A DNA stretch of 51,068 bases from Variovorax sp. CAN15 (GCF_030462475.1 NZ_JASMRZ010000007.1:3395-54462), one strand, 5' to 3'; positions 1-11,112 are shown, counted from the stretch's first letter. Made by a program: numbers and translations. Notes: generated from the letters alone by a model not told the origin.

Positions 1-146
1 GCCACGGCCTCGGGCGAGGCGTCGGGGCCCATGAGCATCTGCGCGGCGTTGCCGGGCAGGATCTCGAGCACGAGGAAGACGATGACCGAGGCGCCGATCA
101 GGGTGCCGATCAGCGTGGCGAGGCGCTTGACTAGGAACAGACTCAT
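1..146 (-). CDS. ABC transporter permease, peptide/nickel (DppB/OppB) type, N-terminal part only
   Basis: The reverse strand opens with ATG at 146 and reads MSLFLVKRLATLIG, then a hydrophobic helix and the segment VLEILPGNAAQMLMGPDA, and runs off the left window edge after about 48 residues. A short cytoplasmic N-terminus, one long transmembrane helix and a PGNAA-like turn are typical of the first permease subunit of DppB/OppB-family importers, which move peptides or similar solutes across the inner membrane. Substrate and partner subunits lie outside the window. The family call rests only on this N-terminus. Confidence 0.6.
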   Translation of the reverse strand, partial: MSLFLVKRLATLIGTLIGASVIVFLVLEILPGNAAQMLMGPDASPEAV

Positions 147-169
147 GGGGCGGGGCGCAGCATAACTGA

Positions 170-1020
<851 letters not shown>

Positions 1021-1056
1021 TTTTATTTCTCTCCCTCCCTGCACTTCAATGGCCGG

Positions 1057-1689
1057 CTAGGTGGCGGCAGGCGTGCCCCCTTCGCCGGGCTCCCTCCGCG
1101 GCGGTTTGGGCCGGGGTGGTTTGCTCGTGTGAATGACCAGGGTCGCCTTTTCCATCTCGCCCGCGACCAGCGCGGGAATCGCGTGCAGCGTGCGGGTGAT
1201 GGCGTCCTCGATCGCTTCGCGCTGTTCCTTGAGCGGCTTCTTGAGCACCCAGTTGACGACCTCCGACTTCACGCCGGGGTGCCCGATGCCCAGGCGCAGC
1301 CGCCAGTAGTCGCCGGTGCCCAGTTGCGCGTGGATGTCGCGCAGCCCGTTGTGGCCTGCATGGCTGCCGCCGAACTTGAGCTTGACCTGTCCCGGGACCA
1401 CGTCGAGCTCGTCGTGCACCACGAGGATCTCTTCGGGCGCGATCTTGAAGAAGCGCGCGAGGGCGGCCACCGACTTGCCCGACAGGTTCATGAAGGTCTG
1501 CGGCTCCAGCAGCCAGATGCTCTGGCCGCCGATGCTTGTGCGTGCGGCGAGGCCGTGGTAGCTGCGCTCGGGCACGAGATTGAGCTTCCATTCGCGCGCG
1601 AGGGCGTCGATCCACCAGAAACCGGCGTTGTGCCGCGTGGCTTCGTACTCGGGGCCCGGGTTTCCGAGGCCGACAAACAGCTTGATCAT
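1057..1689 (-). CDS. pth: Peptidyl-tRNA hydrolase
   Basis: Cytosolic esterase that recycles peptidyl-tRNA released by ribosome drop-off. The N-terminus [15 protein letters not shown] and catalytic His20 in TRHNAGFW are canonical. Further family motifs are HDELDVVPG and [15 protein letters not shown]. At 210 residues it carries a short Pro/Arg-rich tail beyond the usual ~195. It is the last gene of the leftward prs-rplY-pth series, with a terminator hairpin between rplY and pth, so some expression may depend on read-through. Confidence 0.96.
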   Translation of the reverse strand: MIKLFVGLGNPGPEYEATRHNAGFWWIDALAREWKLNLVPERSYHGLAARTSIGGQSIWLLEPQTFMNLSGKSVAALARFFKIAPEEILVVHDELDVVPGQVKLKFGGSHAGHNGLRDIHAQLGTGDYWRLRLGIGHPGVKSEVVNWVLKKPLKEQREAIEDAITRTLHAIPALVAGEMEKATLVIHTSKPPRPKPPRREPGEGGTPAAT

Positions 1690-1720
1690 GGTCGTGGATT
1701 ATCCGGTCGCCGGAAAAGCA

Positions 1721-1745
1721 GAAGGCCCGCACGAGGCGGGCCTTC
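1721..1745 (-). terminator. Terminator hairpin after rplY
   Basis: A perfect 10-bp inverted repeat (GAAGGCCCGC / GCGGGCCTTC) with a five-base loop lies 28 bases after the rplY stop. On the minus strand it is followed by CTGCTTTTCC, a short T-rich tract. It probably attenuates transcription between rplY and pth. Confidence 0.7.
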
Positions 1746-1773
1746 GACAAGCAACAAATGCGAAAGAAGCGAA

Positions 1774-2454
1774 TTACTTCTTGGCAGGTGCCTTGGCGGC
1801 GGGCGTCTTGGCCGCGGCCTTGCCACCCTTGCCGGCCGGAGCGGCTGCTGCTGCGTCCGCAGCTGCTGCGCCTTCGGCGGGCGCTTCTTCTTCGGCAGCC
1901 GGCGTCACGGCCGAAGCCAGCACCGGGTTGGCCTTGCCGTGGCTGACCCACTTCACGCCGCGGGGCAGCTTGATGTCCTTCAGCGTGACGGTGCCGTTCT
2001 TCTTCAGGCCCGACAGGTCGACTTCGATGAATTCGGGCAGGTCGGTCGGCAGGCAGTTCACTTCCAGTTCGGTCGTGATGTGGTTGACCAGGTTGTGGTC
2101 GAGCTTGACGGCGTCGGACTCTTCCTCGCCCTTGAAGTGCACGGGCACCTTCAGGGTCATGCGGGTCTTGGCGTCCACGCGCTGGAAGTCGATGTGCTGC
2201 ACCAGCTGGCGGAAGGGGTGGTATTGCACGTCGCGCAGCAGAACCTTGCTGACGTTGCCGCCCAGTTCCATCTCGAGGACGCTGGAGTGGAAGGCTTCCT
2301 TCTTCAGGGCGTGCCACAGCGCGTTGTGATCGATTTCGATCAGTTGCGGCTGGGTGTCGCCACCGTAGACGATGCCGGGGGTCTTGCCCGAGATGCGGAG
2401 ACGGCGGCTCGCACCCGTGCCCTGCTTTGCGCGCTCAAAAGCGACGAATTTCAT
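1774..2454 (-). CDS. rplY: Ribosomal protein bL25, long Ctc form
   Basis: 5S-rRNA-binding protein of the large subunit. It starts [12 protein letters not shown], preceded by a clear AGGAG ribosome site; an upstream in-frame ATG was rejected for that reason. The N-terminal half is the bL25 5S-binding domain ([16 protein letters not shown]) and the second half is the TL5/Ctc beta domain. The 226-residue length marks the long CTC type. The last ~45 residues are an Ala/Lys/Pro-rich low-complexity tail ending APAKK, which is common in related bacteria. It sits between prs and pth, a widely conserved order. Confidence 0.96.
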   Translation of the reverse strand: MKFVAFERAKQGTGASRRLRISGKTPGIVYGGDTQPQLIEIDHNALWHALKKEAFHSSVLEMELGGNVSKVLLRDVQYHPFRQLVQHIDFQRVDAKTRMTLKVPVHFKGEEESDAVKLDHNLVNHITTELEVNCLPTDLPEFIEVDLSGLKKNGTVTLKDIKLPRGVKWVSHGKANPVLASAVTPAAEEEAPAEGAAAADAAAAAPAGKGGKAAAKTPAAKAPAKK

Positions 2455-2500
2455 AACTAGCTCCTGTAAGAGTCCACCGCGACCAGTGCGACTCCGGTTC

Positions 2501-2526
2501 AAAAAGGCCGCCCGTAAAGGAGGCCC
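2501..2526 (-). terminator. Possible terminator after prs
   Basis: On the minus strand a GC-rich imperfect hairpin (GGGCCTCC pairing with GGGCGGCC around TTTAC) is followed by five T residues. It lies between the prs stop and the rplY ribosome site. The stem has a mismatch and a bulge, so its strength is uncertain. Confidence 0.4.
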
Positions 2527-2540
2527 GCTTCATGCCCCGG

Positions 2541-3515
2541 TCAGAACAGGTTGTCCTGATCCGAGAACAAACTCATCACCGACTCGCCCTTGGCAATGCG
2601 CTGGATCGTTTCTGCGATCAGCGGTGCCACGGAGAGCTGGCGGATCTTTCCGCAGGCTTTGGCGCCGTCGGAAAGGGGAATGGTGTTGGTCACGACCACT
2701 TCGTCGAGGGCCGAGCCTTGGGTGATGCGCTCGATCGCCGGCCCCGAGAAGATCGGGTGCGTGCAGTAGGCGTAAACGCTCTTGGCGCCGCGCTCCTTGA
2801 GTACTTCGGCCGCTTTGACCAGCGTGCCGGCGGTGTCGATCATGTCGTCCATGATCACGCAGTTGCGGCCGTCGATCTCGCCGATCACGTTCATGACTTC
2901 GCTGACGTTGGCCTTCGGGCGGCGCTTGTCGATGATGGCGAGGTCGCAATTCAGCTGCTTGGCCAGTGCGCGGGCTCGAACCACGCCGCCGACGTCCGGC
3001 GAAACCACGATCAGGTCTTCGTAGTTCTTGGCGCGCAGGTCGCCCAGCAGCACCGGCGAGGCGTAGATGTTGTCGACGGGGATGTCGAAGAAGCCCTGGA
3101 TCTGGTCGGCGTGCAGGTCCATCGTGAGCACGCGCTCGACGCCGACGGTTTCCAGCAGGTTGGCCACGACCTTGGCCGAGATCGGCACGCGGCTCGAGCG
3201 CGGGCGGCGGTCCTGGCGGGCATAGCCGAAGTAGGGGATCACGGCGCTGATACGTTCGGCCGAAGCGCGCTTGAGCGCGTCGACCATGATCAGCAGTTCC
3301 ATCAGGTTTTCGTTCGTCGGTGCGCAGGTCGACTGCACCACGAACACGTCGCGTGCGCGGACGTTCTGGTTGATTTCGACGGTGACTTCGCCGTCGGAGA
3401 AGCGGCCGACGCGGGCAGCGCCCAGCGAGGTGCCGAGGTTGTGCGCGATTTCTGCGGCAAGGCCCGGATTGGCGTTGCCGGTGAAAACCATGAAATCAGG
3501 GTGATTAGCCTGCAT
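2541..3515 (-). CDS. prs: Ribose-phosphate pyrophosphokinase (PRPP synthase)
   Basis: Makes PRPP from ribose 5-phosphate and ATP for nucleotide, histidine, tryptophan and NAD synthesis. Visible motifs are [15 protein letters not shown], the flexible-loop region [18 protein letters not shown], and the PRPP-binding loop [10 protein letters not shown]. It starts [13 protein letters not shown]; a further in-frame ATG seven codons upstream is less likely. The 324-residue length is close to other class I enzymes. It lies just downstream of tRNA-Gln and upstream of rplY on the same strand. Confidence 0.96.
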   Translation of the reverse strand: MQANHPDFMVFTGNANPGLAAEIAHNLGTSLGAARVGRFSDGEVTVEINQNVRARDVFVVQSTCAPTNENLMELLIMVDALKRASAERISAVIPYFGYARQDRRPRSSRVPISAKVVANLLETVGVERVLTMDLHADQIQGFFDIPVDNIYASPVLLGDLRAKNYEDLIVVSPDVGGVVRARALAKQLNCDLAIIDKRRPKANVSEVMNVIGEIDGRNCVIMDDMIDTAGTLVKAAEVLKERGAKSVYAYCTHPIFSGPAIERITQGSALDEVVVTNTIPLSDGAKACGKIRQLSVAPLIAETIQRIAKGESVMSLFSDQDNLF

Positions 3516-3620
3516 GAGCGCGTCCCGGCAGTGCAAGTGGGCTTAGGAAGCCGCCAAAAGGTTCGTAGGCGTGGCGGCCGGTGAGCCGCCGATTATTGCA
3601 GCGGGTGGGCTGCAAATGAA

Positions 3621-3644
3621 GACTGCGGCCCTCGGGCCGCAGTC
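3621..3644 (-). terminator. Strong hairpin between tRNA-Gln and prs
   Basis: A perfect 11-bp GC-rich inverted repeat (GACTGCGGCCC / GGGCCGCAGTC) with a two-base centre lies just after the tRNA-Gln gene. The following minus-strand bases are only mildly T-rich (TTCATTTG), so it may be a tRNA processing or weak termination signal rather than a classic terminator. Confidence 0.5.
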
Positions 3645-3653
3645 GTGAAGATT

Positions 3654-3730
3654 TGGCAGGGGAGAAAGGATTCGAACCTTTGCATGCTGGAATCAAAATC
3701 CAGTGCCTTAACCAGCTTGGCGACTCCCCT
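3654..3730 (-). tRNA. tRNA-Gln (anticodon TTG)
   Basis: A 77-base cloverleaf on the minus strand. The acceptor stem AGGGGAG pairs with CTCCCCT, the discriminator is G and CCA is encoded. The anticodon loop reads TTTTGAT, giving TTG. The T-loop TTCGAAT is canonical. It lies between ispE and prs, a conserved arrangement in this family. Confidence 0.96.
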
Positions 3731-3800
3731 ACACGGGTCGACGGCTTTCGCCATCAACCGATATATGTCGCATCGAACCGAATGAACGATCCGATCATCT

Positions 3801-4682
3801 TCAGGTTGCCCATCCGCAGAGTGGATGGGCTTCCAGGTTGCTGCATTGACGAACCTGCCAGCCTTCGGGGGCTTCGAGCAGTTCCGCTTCCTGCGGCGAT
3901 TGCGGCAGCTTTGCGAACACCGAGCTTCCGGAGCCGGTCATCCGGGCCTTCAATCCTTGGGCGCCGAGCCATTCGATGGCGTCGGTGACCACGGGACAAA
4001 GTCGCTGGGCAACCGGCTGCAGGTCGTTGTGGCCGAAGTCGAAAACCCGGTTTCCCAAGTTTGTCGCTTCCGACGATTCGCTGTCTGCAGCAAAGCCTGA
4101 GATTATAGCAACAGGCGTGGCACGTTGAAGGTCTGAGTCCGAAAAAATTAATCGGGTATCGAGTCCCTCGGGTGGTTTGACCACCGCGAAGCGCGCCGAC
4201 GGAAGTGTAACCGGTGTGATTTCCTCCCCGATGCCTTCCACCCACGCGTTGTGCCCGCCGAGGAAGAAGGGCACGTCGGCACCCAGCTTCAGGCCGATGT
4301 GGGCCAGCCGCGACAGCGGCAGGTTCAGCCCCCACAGGCGGTTGAGAGCGAGCAGGCAGGTGGCGGCATCCGACGAGCCTCCGCCCATGCCTGCCTGCGC
4401 CGGAACATGCTTGGCGACGCCGATGTGCGCACCCTGGCCGGGCGCCGCGAACGGCTGCAGGGCGCGCGCGGCGCGCAGGATCAGGTCGTCCGCGGGCAGC
4501 TCCGTCGTCAGGTCCTCGCGGCTGAGCTGGCCGTCGCGCCGCAGTTCGACGTGCAGCGTGTCGCACCAGTCGATCAGCATGAACACCGACTGCAGCAGGT
4601 GATAGCCGTCGTCGCGCCGGCCGGTGATGTGGAGAAAGAGATTGAGCTTGGCCGGCGCAGGGAGGTCGTAGATCGCCTTCAT
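3801..4682 (-). CDS. ispE: 4-diphosphocytidyl-2-C-methyl-D-erythritol kinase
   Basis: ATP-dependent GHMP kinase of the MEP isoprenoid pathway. The N-terminal substrate lysine region [11 protein letters not shown], the ATP loop [14 protein letters not shown] and the C-terminal [10 protein letters not shown] motif are all present. At 293 residues it is of normal length. A less conserved segment around residues 195-215 ([15 protein letters not shown]) is encoded by an AT-richer patch. The start overlaps the lolB stop as ATGA, indicating translational coupling in a lolB-ispE operon. Confidence 0.96.
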   Translation of the reverse strand: MKAIYDLPAPAKLNLFLHITGRRDDGYHLLQSVFMLIDWCDTLHVELRRDGQLSREDLTTELPADDLILRAARALQPFAAPGQGAHIGVAKHVPAQAGMGGGSSDAATCLLALNRLWGLNLPLSRLAHIGLKLGADVPFFLGGHNAWVEGIGEEITPVTLPSARFAVVKPPEGLDTRLIFSDSDLQRATPVAIISGFAADSESSEATNLGNRVFDFGHNDLQPVAQRLCPVVTDAIEWLGAQGLKARMTGSGSSVFAKLPQSPQEAELLEAPEGWQVRQCSNLEAHPLCGWAT

Positions 4683-5206
4683 GACCGCTCGAACACGATG
4701 CGCAGGTCGGCGCGCGGGCTCGGCGACTCACGCACCGCCTGCAACCGCCCGCTGCCGAGTTGCGCGAGATCGGGCTTCCAGCCGGGCACGGGCTCGTTGC
4801 GGCCCGCGAGCCAGCCGAAGAGGGCGCCGACCGGAATGGCCGCGCCAGTAGCGGCCTCGATCAGCTCATCCACGGAGTCGAAGCGCCGAGTCTTGCTGCC
4901 GTCCTTCAGCAGCGCCTCGCCCGGTGCCCAGTGCAGTTGCGCGAGCGTGCTGCCGATGGGCGTCGTGAGCGTCAGGTCGCCCGCCTCGGCCGAGCCGCGC
5001 AACTCGAACAGCGCCGCGAAGGTCTGCACCGGCTCGCTTTCGATGCGCAGCGACATGCGGCCGCTCCAGTTGTCCGTGCTCTTCGGCGTAGAGGAGCCGC
5101 CGGACAATTGCGCGCAGCCGGTAACCAGTATGGCCGCTGCCCCGCCCGCCGCCAGAAAAGCGCGACGGCCGCCCTGCATCGGCGCGAATGCCCCTGCCTG
5201 CGCCAT
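4679..5206 (-). CDS. lolB: Outer-membrane lipoprotein receptor LolB
   Basis: Accepts lipoproteins from LolA and inserts them into the outer membrane. The signal peptide contains [12 protein letters not shown] and a lipobox VTGC, giving an acylated cysteine at about residue 31 of this start. An internal ATG nine codons in would give a more usual cysteine position near 22. The [10 protein letters not shown] motif and the GWLAGR region fit LolB. The 175-residue length is slightly short, as is usual in betaproteobacteria. It overlaps ispE by four bases and follows the TPR gene by one base. Confidence 0.85.
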   Translation of the reverse strand: MAQAGAFAPMQGGRRAFLAAGGAAAILVTGCAQLSGGSSTPKSTDNWSGRMSLRIESEPVQTFAALFELRGSAEAGDLTLTTPIGSTLAQLHWAPGEALLKDGSKTRRFDSVDELIEAATGAAIPVGALFGWLAGRNEPVPGWKPDLAQLGSGRLQAVRESPSPRADLRIVFERS

Positions 5207-5207
5207 G

Positions 5208-7070
5208 TCAGGGCTTCACTCGCAGGCGCTTGAGCGTTTCCTGCAGCGTCTCGTTCTCGGCGTCGCTCAGCAGGGCTTCCTTCCAGATCGTGACCGCGCG
5301 GTCCTTCTGGCCGGAGGTCCACAGGACTTCGCCGAAGTGCGCTCCGATCTCGGGATCGGGCCGCGTCTTGTAGGCCGCCTCGAGGATGCGGATGGCTTCC
5401 GCGGTGTTGCCGAGCCGGAATTCGACCCAGCCCAGGCTGTCGGCGATGAACGGATCTTCCGGCGCCAACTGCACCGCCTTCTGGATCAGCGTGCGCGCCT
5501 CCTCGAGCCTGATCTTGCGATCGGCCAGCGAGTAGCCCAGCGCGTTGTATGCGTTCTGGTTCTCGGGCTTGAGTTCGATGAGCCGGCGCAGCAGGCGCTC
5601 CATGTCATCGAGGCGGTTGAGCTTTTCCGCGACCATGGCCTGGTCGTAGACCAGATCGCCGTCGTCCGGCGACGCAGCCGAAGCCTGGGCGAGCATGTCG
5701 TAGGCCGCCTGGTACTGCTTGGCGTCGCGCAGCAGCTGCACTTCGGCGAGGAATTTCTGCTTCTTGTCCTCGGCCGTGCGCTCGGGCAGGCTGCGAATGA
5801 CTTCGCGTGCCTGCGGCAGCTTGCCCTGGCGGGCCAGCAGGCTCGCGCGGCGGGTCTGTGCGGCCACCAGTTCGTCGGCGCCGTCGACGCGCGAGAGCCA
5901 GCGCTCGGCCGCCGCATAGTCCTTGCGCCTCTCCGCCAGCTGCGACAGCGCGAAGTACGCCTGCGACACACCGCGTTTGCGGTCGGCGGCATCGTCGGCA
6001 TCCTTGCTGTTGCCGCCGCCTTTCGGGCTACCCGACAGTTCGATGAAGCGCTTGATCGAAGTTTCGGCCGCGGCGTCCTGCCGGGCCTGCATCTGCAGGC
6101 TGCCCAGCAGCAGCCACGGCTCCGCGAGTCCGGGGCGCGTGGTGGTCAGCGTCTGCAGCTGGGCGGAGGCATCGCTGTAGCGACGGTTTTCGACCAGCAC
6201 GCGCGCATAGGCGACGCGCAGGTCTGGCGAGGCCTTCGGGTTGTTGTTGAGAAAGCGCATGACGATCGGCTCGGCGAGCGGCTGGCCAGGGTCGATCATT
6301 TCGAGGGCCAGCGCGGCGGGGGCCTCGGAGGTCGGGTCGATCTCCTGGCCCTTGCGTGCGGCCTCCAGTGCACCGGAAGCATCGCCCGCGTTCAGGCGCA
6401 GCCGGCCGACGGTGGCCCAGGCCAGCCCGCCCGTTGCAGGGTTCTTGAGTTCGTCGGCCAGCGCTTGCTCGACCACCGAGGCAGCCAGCTTCTTGTCCGA
6501 TGCGCGCGAGTAGTTGCGCACGATCACGGCCATGAGCAGCGGTCGCTCGATCTGCGAGGTGGCCGCAACTTCGGCGCGCAGCGGCTCGACGGTTTCGCTG
6601 ATGCGGTTCAGCGCGATCAGGATCTGCAGTTCGATGCGGCGTGCGTCGCGCGAATTCGGCAAGGTTTCCTGCCAGGCGCGTGCCGCGGCGAGCGCCGCGT
6701 CGCCGGAGCGCGACTGCAGCGCGATCTCGACTGCGCGCTGGAACAGCTTGCCGTCGCGCAGCCGGCGCGCGGCGTCGAGCACGAGCGCATAGCCGGAGCC
6801 GGGGTCGCCGGAGCGGGCGGTCATCTCGCCCATCAGGATCTCGTAGAACAGGTCGGCCGTCAGCGCGGATTGCAGCGGCGCGGGTTCGGCGGCTTCCTTG
6901 GCCGCAGTCGGCCGGGGCCTGGCTGCGGGCTTCGATTGCGCCGGCCGTTCGATGGCGGGAGTGGGGCTGATGGGAGCTGCCGGATCGGAAGTTTGCGCGT
7001 GGGTGGCGCAGGCCAGCAAGGCGAGAGACGCGGCCGCCGCAAGGCGGTGTCGGCGGGGCGAAAAGTTCAT
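5208..7070 (-). CDS. Secreted tetratricopeptide-repeat protein
   Basis: A 620-residue protein with an N-terminal signal ([19 protein letters not shown]). Cleavage may occur after AHA, or LLAC may act as a lipobox. A Pro/Ala linker follows, then a helical solenoid of TPR-like repeats through to the end; the clearest are [19 protein letters not shown] and [19 protein letters not shown] in the last 150 residues. Homologues are annotated only as TPR proteins of the envelope. It is upstream of lolB with one base between stop and start, so a shared transcript and a role in outer-membrane biogenesis are plausible but inferred. It is divergent from mutM. Confidence 0.85.
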   Translation of the reverse strand: MNFSPRRHRLAAAASLALLACATHAQTSDPAAPISPTPAIERPAQSKPAARPRPTAAKEAAEPAPLQSALTADLFYEILMGEMTARSGDPGSGYALVLDAARRLRDGKLFQRAVEIALQSRSGDAALAAARAWQETLPNSRDARRIELQILIALNRISETVEPLRAEVAATSQIERPLLMAVIVRNYSRASDKKLAASVVEQALADELKNPATGGLAWATVGRLRLNAGDASGALEAARKGQEIDPTSEAPAALALEMIDPGQPLAEPIVMRFLNNNPKASPDLRVAYARVLVENRRYSDASAQLQTLTTTRPGLAEPWLLLGSLQMQARQDAAAETSIKRFIELSGSPKGGGNSKDADDAADRKRGVSQAYFALSQLAERRKDYAAAERWLSRVDGADELVAAQTRRASLLARQGKLPQAREVIRSLPERTAEDKKQKFLAEVQLLRDAKQYQAAYDMLAQASAASPDDGDLVYDQAMVAEKLNRLDDMERLLRRLIELKPENQNAYNALGYSLADRKIRLEEARTLIQKAVQLAPEDPFIADSLGWVEFRLGNTAEAIRILEAAYKTRPDPEIGAHFGEVLWTSGQKDRAVTIWKEALLSDAENETLQETLKRLRVKP

Positions 7071-7151
7071 GCAACCATAATAATCCAGCCTTTTGTACGA
7101 GCATCGCGTGGGGCTTCGCCGCCGCGGGCGTTTGCCGAAGATTTACTTTCC

Positions 7152-7964
7152 ATGCCCGAGCTACCCGAAGTCGAAGTCACCCGCCGCGGATTCGCCGAGC
7201 GGATCGCGGGAGGCCGCATCGAGGCGGTGCGCATCGGCAAGCCGCTGCGATGGGCGCTGATGGTGCTGCCCGAGGCGCTGGTCGGCCGGCAGGTGCGCGA
7301 GGTGCGCAGGCGCGGCAAGTACCTGCTGATCGATCTCGATCGCGGCATCCTGCTGCTGCACCTGGGCATGTCGGGCAGCCTGCGCTTCGATGCCGCGCTG
7401 CCGCCGCCTGGCCCGCACGATCACTTCGATCTTGTTACCGACCGAGGCACGCTCAGGCTCAACGACCCGCGCCGTTTCGGCGCAGTTGTTTACGTGGAAG
7501 ACGAATCCGCCCCATGGGCCATCAAGCTGCTGGGCGGCCTGGGCATGGAGCCGCTGGATGAAGGCTTCGACCTCGACGCCTTCCACGCCGGCCTGAAGAA
7601 GCGCAAGACGGCCGTCAAGCAGGTGCTGCTGGCGGGCGACGTGGTGGTGGGTGTGGGCAACATCTATGCGTCGGAGGCGCTGTTCCAGGCGGGCATCCGG
7701 CCGACGTTGTCGGCCGCGCGCATCAGCCGCCCGCGTGCGGCCAAACTGCACGCGGCGGTGCGCGAGATACTGGCGCGGGCGGTGGAGAAGGGCGGCAGCA
7801 CGCTGCGCGACTTCTCCAACATCGACGGCCAGAACGGCTACTTCCAGCTCGAGGCGACCGTCTACGGCCGGGCGGGCGAGCCCTGTCGGGTTTGTGCAAC
7901 GCCGATCCGGCTGCTGCGGCAAGGACAGCGTTCCACCTATTACTGCCCCCAATGCCAGAAGTAG
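7152..7964 (+). CDS. mutM: Formamidopyrimidine-DNA glycosylase
   Basis: Removes 8-oxoguanine and formamidopyrimidines and nicks the strand. The mature N-terminus [12 protein letters not shown] supplies the catalytic Pro2 and Glu3. The beta-turn lysine lies in RRRGKYLL, the DNA-binding segment is [14 protein letters not shown], and the C-terminal zinc finger has CRVC and CPQC. At 270 residues it is full length. A very long reading frame runs into it from the left, but everything before PELPEV is the shadow of ispE, lolB and the TPR gene. Confidence 0.97.
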   Translation: MPELPEVEVTRRGFAERIAGGRIEAVRIGKPLRWALMVLPEALVGRQVREVRRRGKYLLIDLDRGILLLHLGMSGSLRFDAALPPPGPHDHFDLVTDRGTLRLNDPRRFGAVVYVEDESAPWAIKLLGGLGMEPLDEGFDLDAFHAGLKKRKTAVKQVLLAGDVVVGVGNIYASEALFQAGIRPTLSAARISRPRAAKLHAAVREILARAVEKGGSTLRDFSNIDGQNGYFQLEATVYGRAGEPCRVCATPIRLLRQGQRSTYYCPQCQK

Positions 7965-8065
7965 GCGCGGGCTCGCCTGCCGGGGCGGGAAAATAGAAAC
8001 AATCAGGAAACGTCAGCGGCACGCATGCCGATGTATATTTGTAAATTGTTTCTTACATATTCCCC

Positions 8066-10027
8066 TTGAGCCGCTCCTTCAACCAACAACTCGATCAGCA
8101 CGGTGCGTGGCGGAGCAATTTCGCCCACCGGCTGCAGTGGCTGTCCCGCTGGCTGACCGAGAACGAGCTGCTCGACCAGGCGGTGGCGGAGCGCCTGCGC
8201 GGGCTCGAGACGCAGATCCGCACCAGCAAGGTCATGGTTGCCTTCGTGGCCGAGTTCTCGCGCGGCAAGTCGGAGCTGATCAACGCCATCTTCTTCGCCG
8301 GCTACGGGCGGCGCATCATGCCCGCGAGCGCCGGCCGCACCACGATGTGCCCGACCGAGCTGGGCTATGACGCCGCGATCGCGCCCAAGCTGCGGCTGCT
8401 GCCCATCGAGACCCGGCTGGAGCCCCATTCGCTGGCCCACTGGCGCGACAAGCCCACGCGCTGGACCGAGATCGCCATCGACGTCGGCAACGCCGAGCAC
8501 CTGGCGCAGGCCATGGGCAAGGTGGCCGAGGTGCGCTGGGTCAGCAAGGACGAAGCCCGCACGCTGGGCTTCTGGAACGACGAAACGCCCGACGACAACC
8601 CGGTGCAGGACGCCGAAGGCCGCGTCGAGATTCCGCGCTGGCGCCATGCCGTGCTGAACATGCCCCATCCGCTGCTGGAGCAGGGACTGGTGATTCTCGA
8701 CACTCCGGGCCTGAACGCCATCGGCGCCGAACCCGAACTCACGGTGAGCCTGATTCCGCAGGCGCACGCTGTGGTCTTCATCCTGGGCGCGGAGACCGGC
8801 GTAACGCGCTCCGATCTTTCCATCTGGCGCGAACACCTGATCACCGAGGACGAGGGCAACGACACGCGCTTCGTGGTGCTCAACAAGATCGACACCATGT
8901 GGGACACGCTCAGCACGCCCGCGCAGATCGAGCTGCAGATCGAGCGTCAGCGCGAAGGCGCGGCCCGTCTGCTCGAAGTGCCGCTGGCGCAGGTGCTGCC
9001 GGTGTCCGCGCAGAAGGGGCTGCAGGCCAAGATCCAGCACGACGGCCAACTGCTGCAGGCCAGCCGCCTGCCGGCGCTCGAATCGCTGCTGGCCGAAGGC
9101 GTGCTGGGCAAGCGCGAAACCATGCTGCGGCTCGCGGTCGATGCGGGCATGACCGCGCTGCGCGCCGAGGCCGAGCGCATCCTGAAGGTGCGCCAGCGCG
9201 ACCTCGCCGAGCAGGCGCTCGAACTGCAGGGCCTGCGCGGCAAGAACGTCTCGGTGATCCGCCACATGCGCGCGCGCATCGATCAGGAGCATGCCGAGTT
9301 CGAAGGCAGCAACACGCGCATCCTGGCGCTGCGCTCGGTGCAGGGCAAGCTGCTGCGCGAGGTGTATGCCGTGCTCGGGCGCACCGCGCTGAAGGCCGAC
9401 ATGGTGAAGCTGTCGGCCGCGCTCAAGCGCCCCGGCGTCAAGTTCAACGTGCGCAAGGTGTACGCCGAGACTTTCGACTCGCTGCGCAACAACCTGCGCG
9501 AAGTGCAGGCGACCACGGCCGAGATCCAGTCGATGCTGCACGCCACCTTCCGCCAGCTCAACGCCGAGCAGGGCTTCACTCTGCAGGCGCCGGCCGAGCC
9601 CGACCTCACGGGCTTCGAGCAGGAGCTGGCGCAGATCGAGCGCAGCCACATCCACTACCTGGGCGTGGGCAACCTGCTCAAGCTCGCGCAGGCCGACTTC
9701 TGCGACAAGCTGGTGCGCGCGCTCGCCAGCCGGCTGCGGCTGGTGAACGAGGCCGCCATGACCGAGGTCGAGCGCTGGAGCAAGGGCGCAAGCGCGCAGA
9801 TCGATGCGCAGCTCAAGGAGCGCCGCCGCAACTTCAGCAAGCGCATCGAGGCGATCGAGCGCATCCAGAGCGCGGCGGGCAACCTCGACGAGCGGCTGGT
9901 CGAACTGGCCGCGCAGGAGAGCAACCTCACCGAGCTCCATGTGCAGCTGCGCGAGTTCACTTCGCTGATCGCGCAGCACGGAAAGCCGCAGCCCGCGGCC
10001 ACCATCGGCGAACTGCGTGCGGCCTGA
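8066..10027 (+). CDS. Dynamin-family GTPase
   Basis: A 653-residue large GTPase starting at TTG. The P-loop is AEFSRGKSEL (residues 62-71); the first glycine of the usual GEFSxGKS is alanine. G3 is DTPGLN at about 212 and G4 is NKID at about 273. The C-terminal 350 residues are long Glu/Arg/Leu-rich helices of the dynamin stalk type. No transmembrane paddle is obvious, so membrane action is not assured. The last 11 bases overlap the mutY start, so the two genes are probably co-translated, with mutM upstream. Its biological role is not established; bacterial dynamins act in membrane remodelling or stress protection. Confidence 0.85.
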   Translation: MSRSFNQQLDQHGAWRSNFAHRLQWLSRWLTENELLDQAVAERLRGLETQIRTSKVMVAFVAEFSRGKSELINAIFFAGYGRRIMPASAGRTTMCPTELGYDAAIAPKLRLLPIETRLEPHSLAHWRDKPTRWTEIAIDVGNAEHLAQAMGKVAEVRWVSKDEARTLGFWNDETPDDNPVQDAEGRVEIPRWRHAVLNMPHPLLEQGLVILDTPGLNAIGAEPELTVSLIPQAHAVVFILGAETGVTRSDLSIWREHLITEDEGNDTRFVVLNKIDTMWDTLSTPAQIELQIERQREGAARLLEVPLAQVLPVSAQKGLQAKIQHDGQLLQASRLPALESLLAEGVLGKRETMLRLAVDAGMTALRAEAERILKVRQRDLAEQALELQGLRGKNVSVIRHMRARIDQEHAEFEGSNTRILALRSVQGKLLREVYAVLGRTALKADMVKLSAALKRPGVKFNVRKVYAETFDSLRNNLREVQATTAEIQSMLHATFRQLNAEQGFTLQAPAEPDLTGFEQELAQIERSHIHYLGVGNLLKLAQADFCDKLVRALASRLRLVNEAAMTEVERWSKGASAQIDAQLKERRRNFSKRIEAIERIQSAAGNLDERLVELAAQESNLTELHVQLREFTSLIAQHGKPQPAATIGELRAA

Positions 10028-11099
10028 AAAAACCGCCTCCACGGCGGCGACCGCGACCCAGCCATTGCCCCCGGATTTCGCAGCGCAGATCGTGAGCTGG
10101 CAGCGCAGCCACGGGCGCGGCCAGCTGCCGTGGCAGAACACGCGCGACCCGTATCGCGTGTGGCTGTCGGAGGTGATGCTGCAGCAGACGCAGGTGTCGA
10201 CGGTGCTCGGCTATTTCGCGCGCTTTCTCGAACGCTTTCCCGACGTGAAGGCTCTCGCCGCCGGCACCGAGGACGAGGTGTTCGGCCTGTGGAGCGGGCT
10301 GGGCTACTACAGCCGGGCGCGCAACATGCATCGCTGCGCGCAGGAGGTCGTCGCGCGTTTCGGCGGCGAGTTTCCGCGCACTGCGACCGAGCTCGTCACG
10401 CTGCCGGGCATCGGCCGATCGACCTCGGCGGCCATCGCGGCCTTCTGCTTCGGCGAGCGCGTGGCGATCCTCGACGGCAATGTCAAGCGCGTGCTGACGC
10501 GCGTGCTCGGCTTCGCGGGCGACATGTCTTCGGCGGCGCAGGAGCGCGCGCTGTGGGATCTGGCGACGCACCTGCTCCCTCCTGCGAGCGACAAGGAAGC
10601 CATCGCGTCCTACACGCAGGGCGTGATGGACATGGGTGCCACGGTGTGCCTGCCGCGCAAGCCTAGCTGCATGATCTGCCCGGTTCAGAAGAGCTGCGCG
10701 GCCCTGCGCGAAGGCGCGCCGGAGCGCTACCCGGTCAAGACGCGCAAGCTCAAGCGCAGCGCGCAGTCGCTGTGGGTGCTGCTGGCGCGCGATGCCCAGG
10801 GCCGAGCGTGGCTAGAGAAGCGGCCGGCGAAGGGAATCTGGGGCGGTCTTTACTGCCTGCCGGTGTTCGAGAGCCGTGAAGAGCTTCTTGCTGCCCTGCC
10901 TTTAGCCGCGCGGCGCGGTGCTCACGACCTGCCGGCCTTCGTGCACGTGCTGACCCACAAGGACTTGCATCTGCATCCGGTGCAGATCGATGATGGCCAG
11001 CCGCAAGGCGAGGGCGCGCGCTGGTTCGCAGCAAAGGAGTGGAGCCGGCTGGGCCTGCCGGCCCCGATGCGCAAGCTGCTGGAGGGCGGCGAGGCCTAA
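10017..11099 (+). CDS. mutY: Adenine DNA glycosylase
   Basis: Removes adenine mispaired with 8-oxoguanine, complementing MutM. The catalytic glutamate is in SEVMLQQTQV, the helix-hairpin-helix is LPGIGRSTSAAI, and the catalytic aspartate is in ILDGNVKRV. The iron-sulfur motif is C-X6-C-X2-C-X5-C (CLPRKPSCMICPVQKSC). A C-terminal NUDIX-like domain follows. The start is GTG inside the end of the dynamin-like gene; the ~25 residues before PLPPDFAAQIV are variable, so a later start is possible. At 360 residues it is full length. Confidence 0.96.
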   Translation: MRPEKTASTAATATQPLPPDFAAQIVSWQRSHGRGQLPWQNTRDPYRVWLSEVMLQQTQVSTVLGYFARFLERFPDVKALAAGTEDEVFGLWSGLGYYSRARNMHRCAQEVVARFGGEFPRTATELVTLPGIGRSTSAAIAAFCFGERVAILDGNVKRVLTRVLGFAGDMSSAAQERALWDLATHLLPPASDKEAIASYTQGVMDMGATVCLPRKPSCMICPVQKSCAALREGAPERYPVKTRKLKRSAQSLWVLLARDAQGRAWLEKRPAKGIWGGLYCLPVFESREELLAALPLAARRGAHDLPAFVHVLTHKDLHLHPVQIDDGQPQGEGARWFAAKEWSRLGLPAPMRKLLEGGEA

Positions 11100-11112
11100 C
11101 CCCGCCAGCCGA

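Noticed and set aside
4251-7151. A very long forward open frame continuous with mutM
   Set aside because: It is antisense to ispE, lolB and the TPR gene, all with clear family motifs. High GC makes such shadow frames common. Coding resumes only at the MutM N-terminus.
8003-10141. A 712-codon reverse frame opposite the dynamin-like gene
   Set aside because: Composition is the mirror of the forward gene and no motif is present, whereas the forward frame has P-loop, DTPG and NKID.
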